64,000 bases of DNA from Hypomyces perniciosus (taxonomy: Eukaryota > Ascomycota > Sordariomycetes > Hypocreales > Hypocreaceae), in contig SPDT01000001.1 in assembly GCA_008477525.1 (NCBI GenBank), forward strand, positions 2,790,001 to 2,854,000. The letters run 5' to 3'. Within the stretch, counting starts at the first letter, position 1, and each line of letters begins with the position of its first letter. The translations under genes and the position numbers were made by a program. The notes below the pieces were generated by a model that was not told the origin of the DNA, ran no database searches, and was given only the letters and a program-made list of their open reading frames with translations. Shown here one piece after another: positions 31,018 through 39,775 of this stretch.

Positions 31018-31196
31018 TCTCTTTCCGGAACATTAGGTCTGCAGCTAACCATCCAAAGAGAAAAATAAAACGTGAGAATGAAATCGTCAAACGCGAGCGC
31101 GAAGAGAGTGTCGGCCCGTCGAACCCTGAATCCCGGCCGTTGAAGATGATCAAGCTTAGAGATGGCAAAGATGCGATTGACCTCACGGATGAATAG
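29848..31196 (+). CDS. DUF7918-type nuclear protein with C-terminal SUMO-interaction-like motif
   Basis: Proposed exons are 29848-30229, 30300-30495, 30552-30658, 30715-30839 and 31059-31196 (315 aa). The first junction is clear: GTATGA donor, GCTAAC branch, and splicing gives FRPVSRVDSENEEQLAQDL. The third restores YRSLEALKKEMIIPRSPSP, the hallmark C-terminal block of DUF7918 proteins. The second (acceptor CTAAG at 30551) and the fourth (acceptor CCAAAG at 31058, branch GCTAAC) are my best frame-keeping choices and less certain. The protein begins MAIIPSVRGLSVSVKVDGQ, the family opening. The tail is basic (RKIKRENEIVKRERE), a likely nuclear signal, and ends DAIDLTDE, which fits a SUMO-interacting motif (hydrophobic core then acidic). 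The last intron contains T11 followed by G31. The family is fungal and uncharacterised. Confidence 0.7.
30973..31014. repeat. T11-G31 homopolymer block inside an intron
   Basis: Eleven T (30973-30983) run directly into 31 G (30984-31014) within the proposed last intron of the DUF7918 gene, on the coding strand. The pre-mRNA would carry a 31-G run that could fold into stacked G-quadruplexes 45 nt upstream of the splice acceptor. Confidence 0.9.
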
Positions 31197-31513
31197 CCAG
31201 TCTCCAGAGTACGAGTTATGAGCCCGTCGAATTTACAAAGCTGCTTTTTTGCCCTTGAATACTTTTTGAGAATTTTACGGCCGAGAGACCATAAATGGGT
31301 ATGGTATAGAGATATAGTGAAAAAGGATTTCAAGAGCATTGTTCTTCTGTGCTGTTAGCCAACCACTATAGTCCAAAAAAACAATATAGACAAAACCATA
31401 ACATATGTGCTTCAAAGCAAGAAGTGATGGAAAGGCCATATAGTAAACTCTAGTGGGTTGAATCAAAACCGACATTAAAAAGAAGATGCAAAAGAAATTG
31501 CAAAAAGAAATAG
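31197..31513. other. Spacer between the DUF7918 gene and the tRNA terminator
   Basis: 317 bp with no gene-like content. It contains the 3' flank of the DUF7918 gene and is AT-rich from about 31310 onward. Confidence 0.5.
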
Positions 31514-31521
31514 AAAAAAAA
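31514..31521 (-). terminator. RNA polymerase III terminator of the tRNA gene
   Basis: Eight T on the minus strand begin four bases after the discriminator base of the tRNA. A run of four or more T is the Pol III stop signal, so the transcript boundary is well defined and includes the distal 3' half of the split tRNA. Confidence 0.85.
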
Positions 31522-31536
31522 GAGTAGCAATTGCAC

Positions 31537-31545
31537 GTTTCGATC
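31537..31545 (-). promoter_or_regulatory. Pol III B box of the initiator tRNA
   Basis: GATCGAAAC in the T arm is the usual initiator form of the B box (GWTCRANNC). The insert contains a second match, GTTCGAAAC, about 30 nt upstream on the same strand. Confidence 0.7.
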
Positions 31546-31551
31546 GTGCGA

Positions 31552-31605
31552 CTGTGTGATTGTTAGTTTGAGTCGTTTCGAACGAATGACCTGAGAGGTG
31601 CTTAC
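31552..31605 (-). other. Spliceosomal-type intron candidate inside the initiator tRNA gene
   Basis: 54 nt on the minus strand, starting GTAAGC and ending ATCACACAG, with CAAACTAAC carrying a consensus CTAAC branch site about 11 nt before the acceptor AG. This is the same layout as the protein-gene introns here; the Zn2Cys6 gene has a 54-nt intron that also starts GTAAGC and has a CTAAC site. The insert also contains AGGTC followed by a T-arm-like ATTCG-TTCGAAA-CGACT, a possible second B box. Confidence 0.7.
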
Positions 31606-31632
31606 CCTCCGGGTTATGAGCCCGGCGCGCTT

Positions 31633-31643
31633 CCACTGCGCCA
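31633..31643 (-). promoter_or_regulatory. Pol III A box of the initiator tRNA
   Basis: TGGCGCAGTGG fits the A-box consensus TRGYNNARNNG and overlaps the D arm. Confidence 0.8.
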
Positions 31644-31650
31644 AATTGCT

Positions 31651-32416
31651 TTGTTTTCAGTTGGTTGATACTGAGGGCGGATATTCTCCTCAATATGCCT
31701 TCCATCCTGAACCCCCACATCTTCCAAGTGCACACATACTGTTTGCCTACCTTGAACAGGATCTGGTATTACATCTTCCCCCATATCTGAGCTCTTCCGC
31801 TGAGTTATTTTACTGATGATTGCTGTTTCTTATCGATATCTGCACATAAGGAGTCTGGTCCTTTCGTTTGGCTGTTTGTGTGTGTGACTCACACAGCACG
31901 GCAAAGTGCGGGCCTACCTAGCTGGCGGGACCCGTATCAAACATTTTGAGTCGGTGCTCCCTTGTGGGTACAATATCGTGCGGATCCTGGTGATGACGTC
32001 AAAGGAGCAGGCAGGCCGAGTTGCTTATCAAGAGTTGACGAGGAGATAAAGAGGGAAGAGATTGAAGCTTTTATTCTTGGGGGCTTTCTATGAGATTTAA
32101 GGCACGCACTTGGCAGCACTATTGGAGGCGGGGTATGCGTCTCTACCAATCCGAAGAGACCCCGGAACTCCTCTCCTCTGTCCAAGTCACAATAACATGC
32201 AAAGCGCTATGTGGGCATACGTCATAATCTCTTGGTTGAAACATCATAGGAGTCGTGAAGGCCAGCATGGTATCTCTATAATGTACATTTAAACGCCATC
32301 CGCATAAGGTACAGAAGCAAGTAAAGTCGTCAGATGAAAGGGGGAAAAAAAACACAAAATAGGGGTTGCCCTCTAGCTCTCTTGCCGCTGCTGTCGCCTT
32401 CTCATCTATTTTTTTT
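31651..32416. other. Intergenic region upstream of the tRNA
   Basis: No gene-like frame was seen. It provides the 5' flank of the tRNA gene and the 3' flank of the Zn2Cys6 gene. Confidence 0.5.
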
Positions 32417-34882
32417 TCAGCCCAACTCCCACGATTCGCCCCAGAGCTCGTTCAGGTTGAGACCCAAGAGCTCCAGGCTCGGGTCGAGGTTGAAAGGCTG
32501 GGTTTGGTCTCCTGCCCCTATAACCCATGGCTGTGTTGATGGGTCAACGGACACTGACGGGATTGATGGTGCGAATGTGAATGGTGTCACGGACTGAAAA
32601 CACTTGTTAGATACACTCGAGTAGTTGGTTATACACTTCCTGCTTACCTTTGGTCTCTCAATATCCAGGCCAGGTGCGGGTCCAACACCTGGCCCCGGAA
32701 GAGTAGGGCCAGAAGCGGCACCGATAGGAGTTCCCGGCATCGGCACCGTTGCTACTGGGGGCTCTTGATTCGCCAGGAGCTTATAGTGGAGATTGACGAA
32801 TCTCTCCGCCGACGTGGACTTGGCCACCTCGGCGGTCTTTGTGCCCAGGTGTGCCTCAAGGAGACCCAGAGCGGCGCACATGATAGAGTAGCCCCAGGGC
32901 TCGTTGTTGCCACACCGGAGTAGTCGATCCTCCTTCATCGCGATGCACTTCTCGATGAGCTTCAACGTGTGGTGGGAGTTGATCATGATCATATTGGTCG
33001 ACCCACGAGGCTGAAGCATCGTGACGCTGCATAGATTGATGGCCGTGGTGAGGGCGTCCTCGCGGAGGAAGTTCAGTGCGCGGATGCCTTGCTCGTAGAG
33101 TTTGTCGTGGAGAAGGACAATGTCTCGAGCGGCGTTGTAGTAAATGATTTCCGAGTATTGATACTTGGAGTTCTGCTTGCGCAGTTTGAGGTAGGGTTGA
33201 TGAAGGGGGATGATGTATTGCCTCAGCTGGACGTGGAGCAAAGTGTAAGCAATGAGCGGATTCTTTTTGGTGTTGTTGTTGTTTTCGGGATTCATATCCC
33301 AGGATGGTAGAGCATCGATCTCGTGTGTTAGATCATTCGTATATCGAATGACCTGATCATAGTCTATTTCAGACAGTGGCCCGGTCAGAAGCCGGCTTAG
33401 CTCAAGGCGCAAGGGCAAACTCTGCCGTGCCAGATTCTGGAACGATGAAAAAGTATACTCCTTGGCTGGCTTGGACGATGGCAACACCGTCGTGTTCTCG
33501 TCAAAGTCTTCATCGTCCAAATTTCGAGGTGGGTTGGTGTCATAATGGAGTTGGCTTACCAACGTTGGTAGCCCATGATCAAACGAAGCTTGCATGTCAA
33601 ACTCCTGCACCGTTGCCCAGATCCTCCGCCGCATCTCCTGGTTGTAGACCGTAATCTTCCCTCCCATGTGGCTCGGCTCGCGGTGTAGTCCTACAGCGAT
33701 GCCATCCTGGATCAGTGCGCCAGAGCTGGTCCAGAATCGCTTCTTCTTAATGGTGTTGACGCGCTTGCCGAGATAAAGCAAGCAAGCTACCTGGTAATGG
33801 ATGAGTCGCCGATGCTTCTGACTCTGCTTTGCCGACCAGGCATCGCATGCCCATATCCACTTCTCTGCCCAATACCGAGCATTTGACATCATGCCGATAA
33901 ACTTCAGCGACTCATGGGTATGAACACAACTAGCCACGGCCATCATAGATAGAACCAGCGCCGTAAAGGCGGCATATCGCTGCTTACTCCCGGGCTTCCA
34001 GTACTCTGCATACTCCTTCCGGAACGTCGGGATGTGTACAATACGGTGGACTTGCTCAAACTGATCCAAGTAGATTGATATCAAGGCATCGGTCTCCTCC
34101 CTCGTCGGGAGCAGTGCCTCAAGCTCGGGATCCGCCAGGTCAAACATGGACTCGCGATCCTCTTGACGGCGCTTGCGATCCTTGCGGTCGTGTAGTATCA
34201 CAGGGCGCAGCCATTCATCCGCCGTCTCTCTCATAAAAGGGCAGAGGCCCGTCAATTCGACAAATGCCATGCTAGCATTATGGGGTCCGAAATAACGGGT
34301 GCGGAAGCCCTTGCCGCGGAAGAAGCGCAGCTCGCCATTTTCTCCCGCCATGCCGCTCTTCTCGATGATCTCTTGCTCCTCAGGCCGAGGTCTCGCCTCA
34401 CCGTCTACCAGCGTCTCATCCTTTTGCGTCGACGGTGAGTTGGTGCCGGCTATGGTGCTCCCATCAAGCGACGACGACGTCGCCCCGGGTCGCGTAAGTA
34501 AGTTCTTCAGCTGAGCTATCTCCAGCTCCAGCTTGCGGATGCGGTCATGGTCCTGGCGGACGACGTCAGAGTCTCTAGGTGAGAAGCCCGAGACGGCATC
34601 AACAATACCGAATCGTCGTGAATCGAGCTGCGCAAACGCTGGCGGAATGCCGGAAGAGGCATTGACTACTTCACCGTTGCGCGACTCATAGCTGCAGCGA
34701 TCAGGGGTGCCGCTCTTGATGCAACGCTCGCAGGGGAAGCCTCGGTCACACGACAGCTTGCGGCGGCGGCACTCAAGACAACTGAGCCTCACGCGTTGTC
34801 TCTTGCGCGCGGGCGGTTGCTCAGAGTCATTTCGAGATCCCGAACCCGAGTCGGATTCCGGGCTTTCGCTGCGGTCTGGCAT
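32417..34882 (-). CDS. Zn2Cys6 fungal-specific transcription factor
   Basis: Two exons (32648-34882 and 32417-32593) give 803 aa. The intron is 54 nt, has GTAAGC, CTAAC and TTTCAG signals, and is stop-free and a multiple of three, so an unspliced read stays open. The ATG at 34882 (MPDRSESPESDSGSGS) precedes the Zn cluster with Cys at 35, 38, 45, 51, 54 and 63 (C-x2-C-x6-C-x5-C-x2-C-x8-C) and a basic ARKRQRVRLS flank. A leucine-spaced coiled coil follows (RKLELEIAQLKNLL). The central region is a typical fungal-specific TF domain, with EQVHRIVHIPTFRKEY, GIAVGLHREPSH and RRRIWATVQEFDMQAS. The C terminus is Pro/Gly-rich and ends ELLGLNLNELWGESWELG, an acidic-hydrophobic region that could activate transcription. 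It is a nuclear regulator; no target can be inferred, as no biosynthetic cluster is adjacent. Confidence 0.88.
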   Translation of the reverse strand: MPDRSESPESDSGSGSRNDSEQPPARKRQRVRLSCLECRRRKLSCDRGFPCERCIKSGTPDRCSYESRNGEVVNASSGIPPAFAQLDSRRFGIVDAVSGFSPRDSDVVRQDHDRIRKLELEIAQLKNLLTRPGATSSSLDGSTIAGTNSPSTQKDETLVDGEARPRPEEQEIIEKSGMAGENGELRFFRGKGFRTRYFGPHNASMAFVELTGLCPFMRETADEWLRPVILHDRKDRKRRQEDRESMFDLADPELEALLPTREETDALISIYLDQFEQVHRIVHIPTFRKEYAEYWKPGSKQRYAAFTALVLSMMAVASCVHTHESLKFIGMMSNARYWAEKWIWACDAWSAKQSQKHRRLIHYQVACLLYLGKRVNTIKKKRFWTSSGALIQDGIAVGLHREPSHMGGKITVYNQEMRRRIWATVQEFDMQASFDHGLPTLVSQLHYDTNPPRNLDDEDFDENTTVLPSSKPAKEYTFSSFQNLARQSLPLRLELSRLLTGPLSEIDYDQVIRYTNDLTHEIDALPSWDMNPENNNNTKKNPLIAYTLLHVQLRQYIIPLHQPYLKLRKQNSKYQYSEIIYYNAARDIVLLHDKLYEQGIRALNFLREDALTTAINLCSVTMLQPRGSTNMIMINSHHTLKLIEKCIAMKEDRLLRCGNNEPWGYSIMCAALGLLEAHLGTKTAEVAKSTSAERFVNLHYKLLANQEPPVATVPMPGTPIGAASGPTLPGPGVGPAPGLDIERPKVSRKCITNYSSVSNKCFQSVTPFTFAPSIPSVSVDPSTQPWVIGAGDQTQPFNLDPSLELLGLNLNELWGESWELG

Positions 34883-37600
34883 TTGCGAAAATGGATCGGA
34901 GTTACGATAACGGGCGCAAATCGAAAAGGAAATGCGAGGCGCAATGAGCTGCGTGAGGGGTCCTTTGGAGGCGCAAATATGAATCTTTATCAATCTGATC
35001 TGATAAGCGAAGGCGAAAGATTTGTGGAAAGTGTGTGGAAAATTTGAAATCCGATCGGAACGCCGAGGTACCACCCCTACCACACCTAAACAGGAAGGCG
35101 TCGGCGGCTTATTCAGCGGATCTTGCCCATTTCCCGGTCCCACCTGTCCAAGCCCTCGGAATGCCGAGGGTTAGAAAAACGCGAAGCGCGAGCAGGACAC
35201 CAAACCTGATGTGCCTCCGGCATGAACTTGATCGACGGTTTCTTCGATGTTCGGCCTTTTCGTCTGCTTTGGACGTAATGGAAACGAAGATGGCTGAACG
35301 ACTACCACCTTTTTTTCAGCTGGCGAGTGACTCACTTCTTATTCACAGGATCGCGATTCCAGGACACGTCGATGATGACGACACTGTCGCAACTTACTCA
35401 AGATGCAGTGTTGATGCAGTAATACCACGCTCATGATATCCTCAAACACGGCTTTTGCCGTGATTATATTCATCCCGACCCCGGACAACTATTTGCCAAG
35501 CTGGGCAGCTGAAGAATAACGTAAATGGTCCGCAGCCGTCGCTTCCAAAAGCACCCAGCCAATTTTACCTCATTAAAGGCGCAAGGTTGCAGGCAGGTCA
35601 AACCCACTTCAGTTACACACCATCCGGAATCAAGCGCAACTTGCTGTTCAATTGCTCGATGGCACGACTATCATGTTTGCCTATATATCGCAAAACATAG
35701 TTTCGGAAGTGCCGGAGAAAGGTGTCTGCTAACAGCCATTTTCACACAAGCGAGTGAAACCATCAGCGAGATTCACACACCTCGTTACAGCTGGATGTGT
35801 GATGCTAGAGACGACTATCCCTGAATTCGCTCATCTGAGCCACGGCGGGTCAATTTTGTGCCAAGTACGGAGTACGGAGCACGGAGTATCGAGTATGAAA
35901 ATCCGGTACAGGCCGGAGCCTTATTTCAACAACTCGACCCCATTGATTATTCCCACTACATACTATCAGCTTATCCTGGTAGTATCAAAACGAGCACCCT
36001 TTTGAGTCACTGGCCGGGGAATCTGCAGGGACCCAAAGTCCGGGTGGCCGATGCCGGTCGATCAATACTACTCCGTACTCGAATCCAGACCAACGATTTT
36101 GCCTAGTAAGAGGAGACGACAAACAAAATCTGGAAGAAATAGTATCGGCTTCCACAAATAAAGGACCCGGATTCCTCACCGTGGATATGTCCACTCGGTA
36201 TGTCGCCGACGTCGCACCGGGACTAGGTTGGTTGCGCTCATCTGAATTGGGCTCACGGCCTGATGCGAATCTTGAAACTACCTATCTTCTAGGGTTGAGG
36301 TATATTAAACAGACTTCTTACACTTTGGGTGCTAGAGGGCTGGCTCTGAAGTTGGCTTATTCCCCCCCTTTATTCGTCTCTCTATCCTTGAGAATTATGA
36401 GTGCAAGAAATGGCAAGGCGGAACTTGGTGTCTTCATCAAGCTTTTGTCATATCCTGCCAAGCTAATTTGACAAGGCTGTGTATTATGAGGCCCATCGGG
36501 CCCGTTAATATGGCTTCGTACTCGGTTTCCATGTGCTTAACGTTCCCATTTTGCTCAGAACGGCTCAAAACTCCGATGCGCAATGCACTTGCTGGGCATA
36601 TGTGGATGGCATACCTGCCTTCCATGGCCAATTTGAGGTATTTCGGTGTGGGTATAACAGCGACTAAAATCGATGTCTGCAGGTCGTATAGCCGTATCTA
36701 CGTGATGGGGACATATATTTACTCTGTACTGTTCGCTTTGACATTATGGTGCGACGGTTTTCGCATGCTAGGCTCTCTCGCCCATACTATTATGAGACAA
36801 AAATGGGATTGTCGGCTCGATGTAGATATTTGAGTGTGGTGGTCTTGTGTGCATGAGCTCAAATCTGTATTCTTTTTTGTCTTTGCATTGTATGTCAACA
36901 CGAAGATTTTGCCGTATTAGCTGATTGAACCAGGGCATGGTTAGGTAAATATTTACTCACACATACAAACGTTAATTAAACAACGGTCGTGTTTCACTTT
37001 AACCTCTTATAACACCAGATTCTAGGACCCTCGATGATACTTGATTATGGATTTTACTTGCTGTTGGCTTATCTTGACAACTATGGGTTTTGAACCGCTC
37101 GTGTATAGGTTAGGTAGGTCAAGATGCATCATAGAACTTTAACTCCGATAGACAAGGGTATTAAATGGTAGTAAAGAGTGACTATTATCTTCCCGAGATG
37201 ACTGTAAATGGTTAACAAAACCATTTGAGGTCAGTAGGGATTTACGCTTTTATCTTTTATACTCTTTTTCGATGCTTGATCGTGGATGGTTGCTAATGTC
37301 GGATAGAGCCGCAAGTCTGAAGGATCAATAAAGTTTTTTCAACCTCCAGAAGATGTATGAAGGAAGCTCCGTCAATAGCAATTGGAGACATGAGCTCGAA
37401 TGAAGCGAAATTACAACCTGATGTTGATGTGTGGCGGAGCGCGGCACAGCTATGTGGAGCATAGAGAGAGAGTGAATGAAGCTTGATTCTATGAAAGAGA
37501 ATATGCCGTAGTGGCATCGCTATATGAGAATTGCTATTTGCACAGGTCCAAATGTCTATTTGCATAGGAAATACACTTTTTAGACCTACTTCCCCACTGC
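34883..37600. other. Gene-poor region upstream of the Zn2Cys6 gene
   Basis: 2.7 kb without a recognisable gene. Short open frames on both strands lack family content. TACGGAG tandem motifs occur at about 35865-35888, with related TACTCCGTA at about 36068-36076. The sequence is AT-rich from about 36300 onward. Confidence 0.5.
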
Positions 37601-38221
37601 CATACCCCGCCACTAAATTTTCATAGCGTTGCATAGAATAACACAAGGCAGCCCAAATTTTTTTTTTTAACAATCTACTTAAATTACAGCATAAAAACTC
37701 TCTATTTATCAAAACCTCAAATTGCTCAAATAACGCATTTCTATAGTTATAAGCATACTACGGCTTCTAATTAATCCGTGCTGAGCCCAGCTCAATTGCC
37801 TCTGCCCTAGTGGCGATGGCCGCTGCAGGCCTTTATCGCAAATAAGGGAAATGAATGTTGGCTGGCTAATGCTATCGATTACTCGCTTCTTAGAAGTTAA
37901 CTGCCTGATAAAGGCAGCACCATTATTAATATGGAAGTCGCGGAGGAAATTCTCGACATCTGCATACATATCGAACTGTTGCGATAGCGGCAAAGGCGGA
38001 ATTGGCTGACCAATATAATCATCATTAAAAAAGGCATTATAAAAACTAGCAGGCTTACTTGACTAGGTAGGTGCAATAGGCTTAGAGCCTTTAAGCGCGT
38101 TGAGAATAAAATTTAAGTCTATTTTAAGTTATTGTGTTAATAATAGCTTTATAAGACGCAGCGTTATTAATAAGGAATTTTTTTTAGTTATAGCCTTAGT
38201 TAGCCTAGGCTCTTCTAGCGG

Positions 38222-38248
38222 TATGCAGGCGCTTACAGCGCCTGCATA
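38222..38248. repeat. Perfect inverted repeat with 12-bp arms
   Basis: TATGCAGGCGCT and AGCGCCTGCATA flank a 3-nt spacer. Confidence 0.9.
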
Positions 38249-38280
38249 GTCTGACATATCGTTTACGTGATGTATATGTC

Positions 38281-38313
38281 AGCTCATATCTGCTATATAA
38301 GCAGATAAGAGCT
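38281..38313. repeat. Near-perfect inverted repeat with 14-bp arms
   Basis: AGCTCATATCTGCT and AGCAGATAAGAGCT pair with one mismatch around a 5-nt ATATA loop, 32 bp after the previous inverted repeat. Confidence 0.85.
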
Positions 38314-38614
38314 CCCTAGCGCTTACAGGCGGTAAGACCCCGGCCTGCTCAACCCAACATGATGTTAATCACCTAATGAGCCTTTGTTGAAAATAACGTC
38401 AAGTGATCAATGGTTAATAATGACAAAATTGTTGGTAGTATGAAGTACTTCGTACAAGGTAGCATTCCATGATCTGTGCATCTCGAGTAGGGTTAGACTC
38501 CACCTCTTGGTCTCGTGTCCTCAACCTTTCACTCACTCACTCGCTCTTTAAATTTGAGCTCTCAATCTGTAACATAACTCCAGTGAATTTCTGGCCGCGC
38601 ACAAGACCATCATC

Positions 38615-39301
38615 ATGGCCACCTCTGCTACTGGCCCCTCCGATGAGGAGCGTAAAAACGTCATCATCTCATACATGAACCAAAACCACGCGCGCGCACT
38701 CGGCAACTATCTCCGCCACTATACTGGCCTTTCCACCCGCGCCGCAACATCCTCCCCTTCTCTCAGAGATCTAACTCTCAAGGGTATGCTCATCCGCGCC
38801 AACGGCATCGACTACGACGTCCCCTTCTCGCCTCCGCTCACCTCCTGGGCGGATGTCAAGGCGCGCGTCATCGCCATGGACACCACCGCGCGAGAGGCCC
38901 TCGGCGTCAGTGACATTTACATCACGTCGTATGCGGCGCCACGGGGATCCGACTATGTTTTGTTTGGGGCGGTGTCGTTCTACTTTGCTTGTCTGGCGAG
39001 TCTGCCCTGGGTTGAACCAGGCAGTATGCTTTGGGATGCGGTGACGGCGGTGTTTCCGGGGGGCCCGACGCGGTTCACGTGGATTGTTAAGGCCATCTCC
39101 GTGCCGGTGGTGGCAGTTCATCTGGCGGAGGCGGTGATGTTTGATAAAAGGCGGATGCAGAGACATGGAGTCCCGAGGTGGTCTTCAGTATGGTGGCAGT
39201 GGGAGGCGAGTGTTTTCATTGAGGGCGTGGGGGCGTGGTGGAGGATTGATGGCATTATTGCTGAGAAGAAGAAGAGTCAGAAGGCGGCTAAGAAGCACTG
39301 A
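38615..39301 (+). CDS. DUF2470-domain integral membrane protein
   Basis: Single exon, 228 aa. Residues about 8-105 form a DUF2470 domain, the haem-utilisation-like C-terminal domain found in HugZ/Dri1-type proteins: DEERKNVIISYMNQNHARAL and YLRHYTGLS at the start, then MLIRANGIDYDVPFSPPL. After it come hydrophobic segments at about 118-133 (LFGAVSFYFACLASLP) and 156-172 (TWIVKAISVPVVAVHLA). The tail KKKSQKAAKKH is strongly basic. In fungi this combination is common but uncharacterised; an ER-like location is plausible because the C-terminal lysines resemble a dilysine signal, but the pattern (KKH at the end) is not a strict KKxx. The ATG at 38615 lies in a good context (ATCATGGCC). The gene is convergent with the RecQ gene downstream. 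Confidence 0.75.
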   Translation: MATSATGPSDEERKNVIISYMNQNHARALGNYLRHYTGLSTRAATSSPSLRDLTLKGMLIRANGIDYDVPFSPPLTSWADVKARVIAMDTTAREALGVSDIYITSYAAPRGSDYVLFGAVSFYFACLASLPWVEPGSMLWDAVTAVFPGGPTRFTWIVKAISVPVVAVHLAEAVMFDKRRMQRHGVPRWSSVWWQWEASVFIEGVGAWWRIDGIIAEKKKSQKAAKKH

Positions 39302-39775
39302 TCTGTCTGATTGGCGTTCTTTTAGAATCGCGAGGGTAGAAAAGCTGCTTCACTCTTGTTGATGGACACGAACATAACTCGGCTGTGATCTGAGATTCAA
39401 GTCCACGGGTAATGTACATTCTCTGAAACACGTAGATATTATTCTGTAGGATGTACGCTCTATGTGGGTTAATGAAGAAGCCGTTGGATCAGTTACTCCC
39501 TGAAGGCTTGCTTTTCAACACCGTCAACATGATCATCTCGGTTGCGAACCTGTTGAGGAATAAGGAAGCTTATACACACGAATATATTCTCGTCTCTCAG
39601 AATGCCGGTACTACTATCGTTATATACATTTCGAATCAGAATATGCGATGTTACTACTTGACCTAGTGACATTCGATGGCCTGAACATTGCACTGTCCAT
39701 TAAAGGAACTGTATAGGCAGAGATAATTTCTTGGAAGTATCTCTATTAAGATGCGGTGCCTCTGGATTCCCCCCT
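39302..39775. other. Convergent intergenic region
   Basis: Contains only the 3' flanks of the DUF2470 and RecQ genes. No further gene was seen. Confidence 0.5.

Larger units (their letters stand above)
31525..31650 (-). tRNA. Initiator tRNA-Met (anticodon CAU) interrupted by a 54-nt mRNA-type intron in the variable loop
   Basis: Reading the minus strand: acceptor AGCAATT (31650-31644), TG, D stem GCGC with loop AGTGGAA, anticodon stem CCGGG with loop CTCATAA, CCCGG, then AGG. After 54 extra bases come TC, T stem GCACG, loop ATCGAAA, CGTGC, acceptor AATTGCT (31532-31526) and discriminator A (31525). With the 54 bases removed, every stem pairs perfectly and the variable loop is AGGTC, the usual five bases. 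Initiator hallmarks are all present: A1:U72, three G:C pairs at the base of the anticodon stem, and A54/A60 in the T loop. The insert lies between positions 46 and 47, not at 37/38 where eukaryotic tRNA introns sit. Two perfectly matched stems assembled across the insert, plus the T8 terminator, argue against chance. Whether the transcript is processed is unknown. Confidence 0.88.
37601..38614. other. AT-rich, probably decayed repeat sequence with two stem-loops
   Basis: Between about 38040 and 38215 the sequence becomes TTAATAA/TTAGCC-rich, as expected for mutated repeats, and two strong inverted repeats follow at 38222-38313. A short minus-strand frame at 37709-37993 resembles no family I can name. 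The last part is the promoter of the DUF2470 gene. Confidence 0.4.

Noticed and set aside
30720..31196. Single 158-codon frame containing a poly-Gly stretch
   Set aside because: It reads through the intron of the DUF7918 gene, including the G31 tract. Splicing at the consensus donor after KR joins two family-like parts, so a poly-Gly protein is unlikely.
37709..37993. Minus-strand 94-codon frame as a transposase fragment
   Set aside because: No catalytic motif or helix-turn-helix signature could be recognised; it is too short to name.
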